64,000 nucleotides of DNA from Eretmocerus hayati (lineage: Eukaryota > Arthropoda > Insecta > Hymenoptera > Aphelinidae): NCBI GenBank assembly GCA_029851415.1, contig CM056742.1, positions 82,264,748 through 82,328,747 of the forward strand, in the 5' to 3' direction. The notes below the pieces were generated by a model. The model saw only the letters and a list, made by a program, of their open reading frames with translations, searched no databases and was not told where the DNA came from. Positions 11,573 to 24,654 of the stretch are shown piece by piece. Position 1 is the stretch's first letter; the number at the start of each line of letters is the position of its first letter. The position numbers and the translations under genes are program-made.

Positions 11573-12740
11573 CATATTAGTATAGTACTAACGGAAAAAA
11601 AATTTTATGGATTCCTTCCAGACCCCCCTGTTGCAGGCATTCGTCGAAATGCTCCGAAATGGCCCATATGCATGTTTGTGGATGCACCCTAAGAGTGTGT
11701 CAAGCGGTGCCACATCAGTACTTTTCTCGTTGGTCAAACTTTCATTGATTCTCACCGTCCATTTATCGTCCTTCGCAGCGCGCTTTGGGATGTCAGAAAT
11801 GATGGATCGTTCGGTAAGGGATAGCCATCGATCCGGGACGGATTATTGACTAGAGACTCTCGCGCAGTATCCATCATAGTTCCCTTCTGGTCTCATAATG
11901 GTCCTGTAAGAGTGTATGAACGGTACCCGATTGGTTCTGTTATCATTGCATGTGGTTTGTCGCAGGTAAGCTCCCATGTCCCCTCACTCCTCGGTACCGT
12001 CTCTAAGCAGGGTATCACGACATAATGAAATCACTATACGAATGGTTGGAGCCGATCGGAAATCCGGATTGAGCGTCTTATGTGAGAGCTGGCGCAGCAT
12101 CCTGCCTAGCTCCTTTCTACTCCCGAGATAGTGCTGTGAGAGTGTCAAAACGGTAGCGTGTGTGAAAAAGGTACCACCATCAAAACGGTGAGTGTCAAAA
12201 AGGTACCACATAAGTTTCATACTCCTTGAGTGTGATTCAAGTAAGACACACTCTCACTCGTCTTTACCATTCATTCATGGCTTCTCGTAGGGCATCTTGA
12301 ACAATGAAAATTATGATCCTTACGGTGGGAGAGAGGTGATAATCGATTTAAAACGAGCCAATATCGGGGCTCTCCTCTATATCATCCTTGTCCCCTCTAG
12401 GTCTGATTATGGTCCGCTAAGAGTGTCAAAACGGTACACTTGATGTGAACGAATAATTTCCGCATGTGTTGAAACATACGCTTTCCTAACCACGCTCCGG
12501 TAAATTCAATCAGTCATTAGACATAGAAGATGTTGTTGTTAACCAGCGTAGGTAAATCAGTCGAGATGCACTCCGAATTCAAGAAGTGTCAGAATTCGGA
12601 TTACATCGGTTCAATCTTTTTTTTTCCCCCATGAAAAATGCGAATATTTCTTATATGAAAATTTTCCTAATATCGACCCAAGCAAGTAAATTTCCAACAA
12701 TTTGATTCATTGATCAATTTTAGTGTTGTGAATCAACTCA
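11573..12740. repeat. Segment C, inverted partner of 18871-19966
   Basis: Starts at TATTAGTATAGTACTAACGG and runs to about 12740. It is matched in inverse orientation by 19966-18871. It contains several diverged units with the motif GTGTCAAAACGGTACC about every 220-290 bp. No gene is visible. A fragment of the same family lies outside the giant element at 36566-36720. Confidence 0.75.
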
Positions 12741-14429
12741 CGTCTCGATTTCTCACTTTATTTTCGCTCGAAAGGATTGGTTCAAGACACTCATCGTCAA
12801 ATTCATGATACAATATTTCAATTAACTTTCTTCTTTCTATCAATGCTTGGATTGACCTCAATTTCAAAATTCTTCATTCTCTCTGAAATGATTGAGAGTG
12901 ATGAGCTGATCTAAGTTGACTCCTTCTTATTGCATCGAGAGTATACTTTTTTTAAAAAGTTACAATGTTGTATTTTAAATCTTGTCGACGATCGTCTTTA
13001 TTTAGTCGATCTGAAGCTAAACTAGAGTGAATGGCTGAGAGCTTGAGACTTGAGTCAATTTATAACACCAACCTAATTGATGAATTTTACTGTCGAATTT
13101 TTTCCATCATGTATCAATTATAGGACAATTCACATATTGGAAATCTTCCAATTTTCTTCTTTTTTAGGAAAAAACGATTGATGACTCGTAATTATGCTTC
13201 GTCAAGGTAAGAGATGGTCTTCGAAGCAAAATGAGTCATCTAAGAGGGACTCTCGCGTAGTCATCGTCCTAGTTCCTTCCTGATCACATCATGGTCCCCT
13301 AAGAGTGCTAAAATGGGACCTCATCTGTTCTGTTCTCATCGCATGTGACTTGACGCAGGTGAGCCCTCGTGTTTCCTCACTCTCGCTGCCGTCAACAAGT
13401 AGGGCATCACGACACAATGGAATCATGACACGAGTGGTTTGAAGACGGTCGGAAATTCGAACCGAGCTTCTGATGACAGAGCTTGGATAGCATCTAGCTA
13501 AGCTTCCTCCTAGTTCCGAGATGGTGCCGTATGAGTGTCAAAATGGTACCACATTAGTTTCATACTCCTAAGATGTCAGGCCATCTCTCGCTTGTCTTTA
13601 CTACTTATTCATGCTTTTTCAAGGGCATCTTGAAGTAACAAAATTACGATCCATCCGGTGATGCGGAGATGGTCATCGATCCAAAACGAGTTATCAACGA
13701 GAGACTCTCGCGCGGTATTCATCCTGGTTCTATATAGGTCCCATCTATCCCCTCAGAGTGTCAAAGCGATACCAAACTAGTACATAGATAATATCTCAAC
13801 GAAATCTGCTGTTTCATGGGATTCGACGATGGCAAGTTTTCGTTCGCACCCACTTCTCGTAGGGATCGTGTGAAATGGACGGTGATGCAGAATGGGCTAT
13901 CGATGAGAAAATCCTGCCTGAGATGCAGCCTCGATTCTTCGTGGTCCAGCAATGATCTCAGAATGGATCCAAACTGGAAACCTATTGGGCCCAGTGCTTC
14001 TTTTGTTAGAAGAGAAAAAAATCGGACGTAAATTAGGAGATCAAAATAAGGTCAAATGGCCATCAATTTCTGAATCTTAGTGTAAAAATATTTCAATAAA
14101 CGTATCTAGGCTCAAGGTATCTTTCGAAACAAGAACGCCTTCTCGCCGTCATTAGGATATCTCACTTTTCTCAATTCCCATTCTGAGCATCAAATGCACT
14201 GTGAGAAATTTATTCAAAATATTCAACCAAAATTCGTTGAACGAAAATTCCAACCAGTTGATTCAATCAAAAATTCAATCATACTGGTTGTGTATTCAAC
14301 CAAGTGGTCGAATATCCAACCAGCTGGACGACATTCTTGGGTAAGAAAAGACGTTCTCTCATATTATTTTAAACCTACGGAAAAAAACGTGAGGGGTGAT
14401 TGCACTTGCTTCTATTGATATGAAAGCTA

Positions 14430-14585
14430 GGTTAAGCAATGACTTCGTGATTCAGTATCCGGGTTGGTGATTGCTCGACTGGATCTGTCATATGGGTATA
14501 GATTATGGGCTTGCTTGATTGAGCCACTAGCCTTAGCTGAGCGACCTCCCAATCCGGATACTGAATCGCGGAAACGTTGCTTAAC
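14430..14585. mobile_element. ~155-bp palindromic MITE
   Basis: Ends GGTTAAGCAA / TTGCTTAACC continue into a ~35-bp imperfect inverted repeat (GATTCAGTATCCGG with ATCCGGATACTGAATC). A related, more decayed sequence lies at 15520-15590. No clear target duplication was found. Confidence 0.6.
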
Positions 14586-16462
14586 CGGGATTTTCGTCAA
14601 AAAAGGCCCGCTTCATCACCGCTCATATTTTTTCCTGTAGCCTGATCACCACTATTCAAAAATCTCATTGGTCTCGTATTACATTCGGGCGTTTCCACAA
14701 CAGTCGCACTGACGTTCGCTTGGTGTTTTTGATGAGAAAATAAACTTCAAGTTTGCTCTAAATGAATTTCAAGAGACTCTGATCCAAGAATACTACTCTT
14801 AGATACTTTTAAAACCCCGAGGAATTTTTTCAGAATTTTCCCGATGATAGGTTCGACGTGAAAAATCATTGAAAGTTGCTTGTCGCACGGACATTTCTCG
14901 AACATGGTTTTTGGTACATTGGACTTGTTCATCAACTATCTGCATATCCACGGACGATAAAATTCCGTTTCAAATTTGTCGAGATAGCTCATGGATCTCA
15001 GTTGACCAAATAATTTCAAACCTGTTCTTAGCTCAAAAGTTCACAGTTTAGTCGATGGATAATCTGATGGAAGTACCATGTCGCACGGACGTGTTAGACG
15101 GACAAAAATGTTCGGCCATTTTCGGATTAATAATTGACCATCCTCTACACAATTTTGATCAACGCAAAAAATCTCGACTTACAAAGCGACTCGTTGAGAT
15201 TGTTTGAAAATTATCAACAAAATGTTGAATACAACAACGGTCTTGTCATAATCGCTCACAGTGAGGTAAAATTCCCCTCAAAAATCTGCTGCATGGATGC
15301 ACATTCTTCTTTTTTAACCATGACTCGATCATAAATAATTTTTCATAAGGTGTCTCAATGGTATCATGTAATTCATCGTTTTTGCTATCAGTGAGATTTT
15401 TTCCAGAATTTTTAAAGCGTCATAGAAGCATTAAACAGTTATTTTCGTATTTTTCTCTCATGTCCGTGTTTTCGTGAATTTGCCCATTGGCAATCAAAGA
15501 GTCGGCGAATTTTGTTGGGCGCGCTAAGCGTGGTAGCTGCAGCCGAGCGGTCACTCATCCGGATACGCAACGTTGCTCAAACTGGATTCCTGATCAACGT
15601 GGATAATTAATCGAGTTCTGAGTTGAAGATTGGGCTACTCGTTTGGATGAAAAATTCCACCAACAATGTTATATGACATGTCTACGACGTAAAGTCGTCT
15701 GTTCTTTCAGACTTCATAATCAGGATTGGCACAAAATGACGTTTGAAGCGAAAAGATACGTTATCTATCTCAAATCCACCTTTTCCCTAATCCTACGTAT
15801 TTTCGATCGTCCAGACGTGTACCAATCGATTTTTCGTAAGAAATTGCCGTCCCTACACGAGTTCAATTGTAAATAATTGTATTTTTTACGGATATCCCAT
15901 GTATCTCTACAGGATTGCTTCACTGAGAACTTTTTTGAGTGCTAGTTTCGCAAAATACTTCCGGACGAATTTCTGGAACCCATTGTCAACATGAATCAAA
16001 ATATGCTGAATTGATATTCATTAAAATATGAAACATTCTGAAAACATGCTTGATTTCATTATCCGCGTTTCCTACTATAACTCGACACGGTATCCTGTTA
16101 TGAAAGTTTACACATTATAAAATATTCCTCGATCGATGGTCCATTTTTCAACTTTCTGATGATGGTTACTTTCAGTCATGGTAGAAAAACCATACGAAAC
16201 TGTTCGCAAGTCCACGTGCAAGTACTGGACGATTGTAATGGATTGCGTTGAGCCGTATCGTATGAACTGATTATGAAAAAGTGTTAATACAAAATAATTT
16301 CTTATCAATTTAACTAGTGCTAGAATTCGTGAATTGAATCGCGCTCTCTTCTAATCCAAGATGATAAAGTCAGCTTGATGAAATATAGTTAGTTTTATCA
16401 CTAATTTTATCTATTGATTTTTTCTTTTTATGACTATTCAATACAGGAGGACTTCATCAACT

Positions 16463-16645
16463 TTAGACAAACGGCTGAATATACCCGTCTCTGCAGTCAA
16501 TGCACAACTGTGACCTTCTGCGGAAACCATCACGAATGTGTCCCTGCATCTGACGGGTGATTCCTTGTAAACCTTTTCGGATTCTCTCGTGTAAATCATC
16601 CGGGTTGGCCACTTCGATTCGATAGAAATGACTCTCCACAAACAC
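16463..16645 (-). pseudogene. C-terminal remnant of a mariner-type transposase
   Basis: About 60 codons ending in a stop at 16463 read LHERIRKGLQGITRQMQGHI followed by RDGFRRRSQLCIDCRDGYI. This matches the tail pattern of many Tc1/mariner-type transposases (LxxRI, then RRxxxCI and a final GGxxIxxL-like end). The catalytic DDE/D part is absent: upstream (higher coordinates) is non-coding AT-rich sequence, then the satellite array at 16845. A TTTTTTGTCTAG acceptor-like sequence precedes it, so it could be a last exon. It is the only transposase trace in the giant element; whether it belongs to that element or to a later insertion is unknown. Confidence 0.5.
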
Positions 16646-16844
16646 CTAGACAAAAAATTTATGATAATAATCTGTAATTCACTGATAATACATTATTCTC
16701 AGTAAGACTTTCTTTTCTTCAAGCCTCGCAATATTTTTTCCGTTTCACGGTAAAGTATCCGCTCATTCCAAAGTTCGTTTCGAGACCTCCCAGATAAACT
16801 AGTTTTGATCAAGTGTAGCCAATTCGTCTCAATTTTTCAGGATG

Positions 16845-18870
16845 GTGTCAGACCATGCTGCACCAGTCCCAAACTGGTCCCAAATCGGTCTTGGAGCGAT
16901 ATCATGCAGGACCTGTGGGTGTGTCAGACCTCGCTGCACCAGTCCCAAACTGGATCCGAACCGGTTCTGGTACGATGTCATGCAGGTCTCAAGGGAGTGT
17001 CAGGGCGAGCCGCACTAGTCCCAAACTGGCCCCGGACCAGTCCTGGTGCGATGACGTGCAGATTCCGTGAGAGTGCCAGCAGACGCTGCACAATGGGTGC
17101 AAGATATTAGTTCACCAAGTTCAAGCGGGAGTTCAATTTTTATTTGACATCACTCTTACCAAGCTTGATGATAGATACATTGAACGAGTTCTCGGTTCAT
17201 GATTGATGCCGTGTAGATCGTGAAAAGGTGTCAGACCACGCTACACGAGTCCCAAACTGGTCCCGGACCGGTCCTGGCGCGACGCCATGCAGATTCCGAG
17301 GAAGTGTCAGACCACGCTGCACAATCGGTGCAATATATCGTTTCACCGAGTTCGAGGAGGAGTTCAATTCTCATTTGACATCACTCTTACCAAGCTTAAT
17401 GATCGATACATTGAAATAATCCGCGGTTCATTAACGATGCCGTGCAGATCTTGGAAGAGTGTCAAACCACGCTGGGCCAGTCCCAAACTGGTCCTGGACC
17501 GGTCCCGGAGCGATGTCATACAGGTCCCGAGGGAGTGTCAGAACGAGCCGCACCAGTCCCAAACTGGTCCAGGAGCGATGTCATGCGGGTCCCAAGGAAG
17601 GGTGGAGGCGAGCCGCATCAGTCCAAAACTGGTCCCGAACCGATCCTGGTGCGATGCCGTGCAGATTCCGAGGAAGTATCAGGCCACGATGCACAACAGG
17701 TGCAAGACATCATTCCACCAAGTTCGAGCAGAAGTTAAATTTTTATTTGACATCACTCCTACCAAGCTTGATGATAGATCCATTGAACAAGTTCTCGGTC
17801 CATTAATGATGCCGTGCAGATCGTGAAGAGGTGTCAGACCACGCTGCACCAGTCCCAAACTGGTCCCGAACCGGTCCTGGTGCGATGCCATGCAGATTCC
17901 GAGGAGGTGTCAGGCCACGCTGCACAATCGGTGCAAGATATCGTTTCACCGAGTTCGAGTAGGAGTTTAATTTTCATTTGACATCACTCTTACCGAGCTT
18001 AATAATCGATACATTGAAAGAATTCTCGGTTCATTAACGATGCCGTGCAGATCTTGGCAGAGTGTCAGACCACGCTGGGCCAGTCCCAAACTGGTCCCGG
18101 ACCGGTCCCGGAGCGATGTCATACAGGTCCCGAGGAAGTGTCAGAACGAGCCGCACCAGTCCCAAACTGGTCCAGGAGCGATGTCATGCGGGTCCCAAGG
18201 AAGGGTGGAGGCGAGCCGCATCAGTCCAAAACTGGTCCCGAACCGATCCTGGTGCGATGCCGTGCAGATTCCGAGGAAGTATCAGGCCACGATGCACAAC
18301 AGGTGCAAGACATCATTCCACCAAGTTCGAGCAGAAGTTAGATTTTTATTTGACATCACTCCTACCAAGCTTGATGATAGATCCATTGAACAAGTTCTCG
18401 GTCCATTAATGATGCCGTGCAGATCGTGAAGAGGTGTCAGACCATGCTGCACCAGTCCCAAACTGGTCCCGAACCGGTCCTGGTGCGATGCCATGCAGAT
18501 TCCGAGGAGGTGTCAGGCCACGCTGCACAATGGGTGCAAGATATCGTTTCACCGAGTTCGAGTAGGAGTTTAATTTTCATTTGACATCACTCTTACCGAG
18601 CTTAATAATCGATACATTGAAAGAATTCTCGGTTCATTAACGATGCCGTGCAGATCCTGGCAGAGTGTCAGACCACGCTGGGCCAGTCCCAAACTGGTCC
18701 CGGACCGGTCCCGGAGCGATGTCATACAGGTCCCGAGGGAGTGTCAGAACGAGCCGCAACAGTCCCAAACTGGTCCCGGAGCGATGTCATGCAGGTCCCG
18801 AGGAAGGGTCGAGACAAGCCGCACCAGTCCCAAACTGGTCTCGGACCGGTCCTGGTGCGATGAACAAAAT
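16845..18870. repeat. Satellite array E with a 603-bp higher-order period
   Basis: The basic unit is about 76 bp and contains CCAGTCCCAAACTGGTCCC, partly self-complementary, followed by GACCGGTCCTGGTGCGATG. Two to four such units plus a ~140-bp AT-richer block form a higher-order unit repeated at 17442, 18045 and 18648, each 603 bp apart. Because 603 is divisible by three, similar open frames recur in all three forward frames. These are repeat artefacts, not genes. Confidence 0.9.
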
Positions 18871-19966
18871 TAATTAATGAACCAAATTGTTGGATATTCA
18901 CTTGCTTGGATCGATATCAGGAGAATTTTCATATTGGAAATATTCGCATTTTCCATGGGGAAAAAGAAAAGATTGAACCGATGTAATCCGAGTTCTGACA
19001 CTTCTTGAATTCGGAGTGCATCTCGACTGATTTACCTACGCTGGTTAACAACAACATCTTCTACGTCTAACGACTGATTGAATTTACCGGAGCGTGGTTA
19101 GGGAAGCGTATGTTTCGACACATGCGGAAATTATTCGTTTACATCAAGTGTACCGTTTTGACACTCTTAGCGGACCATAATGAGACCTAGAGGGGACAAG
19201 GATGGAATAGAGGAGAGCCTCGATGTTGGCTCGTTTTGGATCGATTATCATCCCTCTCCCATCGTAAGGATCATAATTTTTATTGTTCAGGATGCCCTAC
19301 GAAAAGCCATGAATGAATGGTAAAGACGAGCGAGAGTGTCTCATTTGAATCACACTCAAGGAGTATGAAACTGATGTGGTACCGTTTTGACACTCTCACG
19401 GCACTATCTCGGGAGTAGAAAGGAGCTAGGCAGGATGCTGCGCCAGAACTCACATCAGACGCTCCATCTGGATTTCCGATCGCCTCCAACCATTGGTATA
19501 GTGATTTCATTATGTCATGATACCCTGCTTCGAGACGGTACCGAGGAGTGAGGGGACATGGGAGCTTACCTGCGTCAAATCACATGCAATGATAACAGAA
19601 CTAATCAGGTACCGTTCATACACTCTTAGAGGACCATTATGAGACCAGAAAGGAACTATGATGGATACTGCGCGAGAGTCTCTAGTCAATAATCCGTCCC
19701 GGATCGATGGCTATCCCTTACCGAACGGTCCATCATTTCTGACATCCCAAAGCGCGCTGCAAAGGGCGATAAATGGACGGTGAGAATCAATGAAAGTTTG
19801 ACCAACGAGGAAAGTACTGATGTGGCACCGCTTGACACACTCTTAGGGTACATCCACAAACATGCTAATGGGCCATTCCGGAATATTTCGACGAATGCCT
19901 GCGACAGGAGGGTCTGGAAAGAATCCATAGAATTCTTCTTCCGTTAGTACTATACTAATATAGTAC
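18871..19966. repeat. Segment C', inverted copy of 11573-12740
   Basis: Read backwards it follows 11573-12740 from the TAGTATAGTACTAACGG end to the GGAAAAAGAAAAGATTGAAC end. Sequence similarity is high by eye, so this inner pair belongs to the same symmetric design as the terminal arms. Confidence 0.75.
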
Positions 19967-20815
19967 AAAAAATTTTTTTGGATTTTTCTAAGGCCCCCGT
20001 GGGCCCAGCGGCCTATGAAAGGTCTTTCTTAGGCCCCTTTTAAGCCTATTCCTAGAAAATCATAACTCCGACTAGGATCAACATTTGTACGTACCTCGGC
20101 GCATTTTCTTCCTTAAGACTAGTACTTTTGAGAAAAAAATTGTCCATGGTCGATACTTGAGACTAGCAACTTCTAGGAGCTATTTGCTGAGGGCACATGT
20201 TAGCGATTTTTGGGCTTGCTTCAAAGTGATGTAGCTCCTACTAGACATGAGATAATCGACTTTTACAAGTAGTCATTTTGAAGGTCTTGAAAAACCCTAC
20301 GATTTGACCACTGGTGAAAGTCGATTACTGTACTTTCTAAAGGAGTTACTGCCGTTACAAGCTAAGCAAATTCGTAAAAATGCCAAACTATGAGATCAAT
20401 TTAAAAAAATCATTTTCTTTCCTTCGATCCCAAATCTGTGCGACTATGTTTTTCGATACAGGTACTACCAATTAGAACAATAATCTGGGTGGGATATTGA
20501 ATTGCCGATTTTATTCAGCCAACTTAAAACAGTCTATTTTGACTTTTTGCTCAAAATGACCTCAAAGGAATGGTTCGCATATGCTTCCATCTGAACTAAT
20601 GTGCACCCATCTGTGTGGGATCACTCCCCAATGTACCTCCAAATATGAGTGGAATCTTCCGGAGGCGAGCCTCAAGCTAAAGGCGAGCAGGCTGTTCTAT
20701 TTCACGAGTTGAAAATGTGCATTATTTCGTCTATTAGAACGCAGGTGAGTGCGAGTGGGATTTCACTCATTCTAGCTCGAAAGGAAGATAAGCGGCAAAG
20801 ATAGGCATACGAACA
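19967..20815. repeat. Direct copy of 8030-8880
   Basis: Shares GCCTATTCCTAGAAAATCAT, GTACCTCGGCGCATTTTCTT and many following blocks with 8030-8880 in the same orientation. No coding sequence. Confidence 0.7.
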
Positions 20816-21015
20816 TGATTTTCTGACTCAAAATGATCATCTAAATACGGATTCGGGGTCAGTTTGGCTCTGTAATATTGATACTTGCTCCCAGACTAGA
20901 AAACACTTTAGTTACATGTTTTTCGGTGGAATGGCTTCAGATTCTGAATAGAAGCCAAAGTGACCATGAAAACGTGTTGAGATGATCATCTTGAGTCAGA
21001 AAACCATGTTCGTAT
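20807..21015. mobile_element. ~210-bp palindromic element
   Basis: Inverted ends ATACGAACATG / CATGTTCGTAT extend through TTTTCTGACTCAAAATGATC and its inverse. No target duplication was identified. A remnant of the 177-bp array (21033-21070) follows. Confidence 0.55.
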
Positions 21016-21070
21016 CCCTATTTTGGCGACTTATTCCTGAAGTTGCCACCACCAAAGTACTTGGCATTTT

Positions 21071-23682
21071 GCTTTCTCTAAAGAGAAAGCTTTGTTTTCA
21101 CCCCAACGAAAATTTGATCAAATTTTTCATTTAAATCAACATATTCTTCAACAAAATCCCTCTTATCGAAAAAAGCCAACGACCATTCTCTTCCTCTCGC
21201 CAAAAGCTATCAATTGTAGGTAACACTTTTCCTCCTAATGTCCTCCCAAATCTGCCAAAGACTCATCTTTCCACCCCATTTTCCGTGTTTGTGTGTGTGT
21301 ATGTATGTATGTTGTTTTATATTGGACACGCTTTCTCTTTTACTATTCGCCTTATCAACTTTTGGCTTTCTACAAGTTGTAGAGAATCCAATTTCTGAGA
21401 GCCCAGTGATTTGGCACCTTTCCGCTCCCAGTCAAATTTGATCCATGGGCTTTTTGAACAAAAAGTGCTGAAATTTCAACTTTTAATACATAAATATCTT
21501 TTTCCCACACACTCTCACAACAAATTGAGTCACCTAAACTATGATTTTTTCTGCGAGATCTATCAATTGGTTAATACCGAAATTTCATTTGATCTCTACA
21601 GATCCCAAATTTTCAAAAAAATCAAAATTTTCACCAAAAATTTTTTTTTGAGCCTTTTCAAACCTACCGCATCCAAATTCTGTCTCAACCAACTAATAGA
21701 TATCATTGAAAAAACCTAAGACTAGATGGCTCAAATCCTTCTAAAAAACTCCCTCCAAAAAATAATTCAAAAAATAAAGGAAAATTTCCCTTAATATTCA
21801 ATTTTTCCTCCTACCTTCCTTCATTACTCATTTATCTCAATCTTGATGACCTAAACTATGATTTTTCCTGCGAGATCTATCGATTGGTTAATACCGAAAT
21901 TTCATTTAATCTCTACAGATCTCAAATTTTCAAAAAAATCAAAATTTTCACCAAACATTTTTTTGAGCCTTTTCAAACCTACCGCATCCAAATTCTGTCT
22001 CAACCAACTAATAGATATCATCGAAAAAACCTAAGACTAGATGGCTCAAATCCTTCTAAAAAGCTTTTAGCAGCGTATTTATAATCCTTACACCAACTAT
22101 ATTAAAATTTGCCCTCAACCATACTTCATATATTCCATGGAAAACCCTAGTTTAGGTCATCTGAATTCCCCTAAAAGGCAATCTCCTTATAATAACTCAA
22201 AATATTAGAAGGAAATCGCATCTAAAATTCATTTTCCGCTATTACCCACCCCCTAAACTAATATATACAAATTTTACTCAACTAAGTTTATACTTTTTCA
22301 TCGTTCTGAATCGATTAGTTGATACCGAATTTTTCAAAATCCTTTTAAATACATTCAAAATCCAATTTATTCCCGAAAAATCCAATTTTTTTTCAAAAAA
22401 CTCCATTTTTATGATCTTTTCACTAACTAAGGTAAGTGTACCCAACTTGCCTCTGTACCCAACTTGCCCCCATATGCCGATCTCAGGGATGGGCGCTCGT
22501 TGACCTTCCCGCAATTTCTTTTTACGTTTGTTATGTTAAAATATGAGAAAATACGTAGTTTTCATCGACCCCGGATCATTTCTGCGTTCTCCAAAAAATA
22601 TAAAGTGAGTTTTCCATTTTTCGTGTTTGCACGGCTAAGAAATCGAGGAGGAAATCGCGTTCACTAAATCCGGTGCCAATTTATTTTTATTCGACCAATC
22701 TTGACGTATCTTAGCGCATTCGATTCCTTCTCTCAATACCTTCAAAGTTCGCTCTTCAGGGTTGCAGAACTCTGATTTGGAGCGATTTTATGTACAAAAC
22801 ACGAAGATGGTTTGAGAATCAAGAAGGCCGACATCGGAGTGTATCCAACATGCCCGCACATGGCTATGTCGGAAAGGCGTGCAGTATGGCTTTTTTACCA
22901 CTCAGAACGTGTTTATCACGTCAAAATAGGTCGGAAACGATGTCTTGGGCCAGCTAAAAGCTACAAATGTCGCTGCACGGTGACCAAAACGGATCAAAGC
23001 GATTCTATTCACTTCATCGCCGATTTACATTGTTTTAAATGATGGGGGCAAGTTGGGTACACACTTTTGTAAACTCTCAAAAATCACTTTTTGGGAGAAT
23101 TCAAACAGCTCGGCTCCACTATATTCAAATTGGACGTATTTAAGCTCATTTTGAAGGTCTTGAGACAAGCTTTAAAATGAGCTAAGGTACGTTGGAAAAT
23201 ATGGGGATGGGCCAAAGTTATTAAGAAAATGGCTTAATGGGGGCAAGTTGGGTACACTTACCTTATATCAAAATTTTCCCTCAACCAGACTACATATCTT
23301 CCATGAAAAACCCCAGTTTAGGTCATCTTAATTCCCCTAAAAGTGAATCTCGTAATAATAACCCAAAATATTAGAAGAAAATTGCAGCTAAAATTCATTT
23401 TATCCTCATATCTCCCTCTACAACTAATCTATCCACCTTTTAATGGACTAGAGAGATACTTTTCCCTCATTCTACATCGATTGGTTGGATCCAATCTTTG
23501 GATTGTGAGTGTGATATGAAATGCAATTAAATAAGATTAAAAAATAAAACTATTCTGTAGGAATCCCAATCATCATTTTGGAATTTGATCAGTTTTGCAA
23601 ATTTCTCATTAGTTTCAGTGAACCTCTTAAACTATTTCGCTAAGAGAAAGCATTCTGCTAATCTCATTTAGCAGCGTATTTT
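21071..23682. mobile_element. 2.6-kb insertion within the inverted 177-bp array
   Basis: The array unit is broken at GGCATTT (21070) and resumes at TGATACAGTAATTAACTTCC (23683). The insert has TGCTTTCTCT-type ends and is AT-rich. A 200-bp block is duplicated (21520-21720 and 21850-22050), and a second block (22080-22240) recurs at 23264-23410. A separate TA-flanked transposon sits at 22430-23263. Small frames such as 21411-21719 lie in the duplicated AT-rich blocks and resemble nothing known. Confidence 0.6.
22430..23263. mobile_element. 834-bp TIR element with TA duplication
   Basis: Ends are AGGTAAGTGTACCCAACTTG and its inverse, with TA on each side. A related uninterrupted sequence at 22097 (CACCAACTATATTAAAATTT) shows the empty site and confirms the boundaries. 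Extra copies of the GTACCCAACTTGCC motif lie just inside both ends. A 76-codon frame (22812-23042, +) with clustered Cys/His residues (YKCRCTV...HFIADLHC) could be a decayed zinc-finger piece, but I do not recognise it. Confidence 0.8.
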
Positions 23683-24654
23683 GATACAGTAATTAACTTC
23701 CATTTGCCGCAAACTAGAGTATAGTAGATACATCGAGACGTTTTTTACGCGTCTTTCAAGTGTTCCATAGCCCAGAATCACGCAAAACACCACGATATCC
23801 TCTATGATACTGGCTTCTAGGTGCGTAATCCTGAAGTTGCCACCACTAAAGTACTTGGCATTTGTTGATACAGTAATGAACTATCATTTGCCGTGAACTA
23901 AAGTGTGGTGGATACACCGAGACGTGTTTTAAGGGTATTTTTTAGTGGATAACCACACTATCCATCACGACTTCGAGTCCAAGACTAATTTCTTGGAGCG
24001 TAATCCTGAAGTTGCCACCACCAAAGTACTTGGCATTTCTTGATACAGTAATTAACTTCCATTTGCCGCAAACTAGAGTATAGTGGATACATCGAGACGT
24101 TTTTTACGCGTCTTTCAAGTGTTCCATAGCCCAGAATCACGCAAAACACCACGAAATCCTTGATGATACTGGGTTCTAGGAGCGTAATCCTGAAGTTGCC
24201 ACCACCAAAGTACTTGGCATTGGTTGATACAGTAATTAACCATCATTTGCCGTAAACTAGAGTATGGTGGATACACCGAGACGTTTTTGAGGGGTGTTTT
24301 ATAGTGGATAACCACACATTCCATCACGACTTCGAGTTCAAATCTCATTTCTTGGAGCGTAATCCTGAAGTTGCCACCACCAAAGTACTTGGCATTTCTT
24401 GATACAGTGATTAACTTCCATTTGCCGCAAACTAGAGTATAGTGGATACATCGAGACGTTTTTTACGCGTCTTTCAAGTGTTCCATAGCCCAGAATCACG
24501 CAAAACACCACGAAATCCTTTATGATACTGGGTTCTAGGAGCGTAATCCTGAAGTTGCCACCACCGAAGTACTTGGCATTTATTGATACAGGAATTCACT
24601 ATCATTTGCCGCAATTTAGAGTATAGTGGATATATCGAGACGTTTTTTACACGT
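23683..24654. repeat. Tandem array B', inverted ~177-bp units, 5-6 copies
   Basis: The same units as 8890-11572 in opposite orientation, with the two subtypes alternating more regularly here. It lies between the 2.6-kb insertion and the right arm, where array B sits relative to the left arm. Confidence 0.88.

Larger units (their letters stand above)
12741..16840. other. Central single-copy part of the giant element
   Basis: AT-rich sequence without an inverted partner. Positions 13240-13800 still show diverged copies of the GTGTCAAAAYGGTACC repeat. A hairpin MITE sits at 14430-14585. The only protein trace is the transposase tail at 16463-16645 on the minus strand. Nothing else in this 4.1-kb stretch could be identified. 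Confidence 0.6.

Noticed and set aside
15520..15590. tRNA-like sequence (AGCCGAGCGGTCA)
   Set aside because: Only an isolated D-arm-like piece; no acceptor stem, anticodon arm or T-arm, and it matches the MITE at 14430.
16805..18877. Overlapping forward frames of 70-129 codons repeated every 603 bp
   Set aside because: They arise because the satellite period is divisible by three; composition and repetition show they are not genes.
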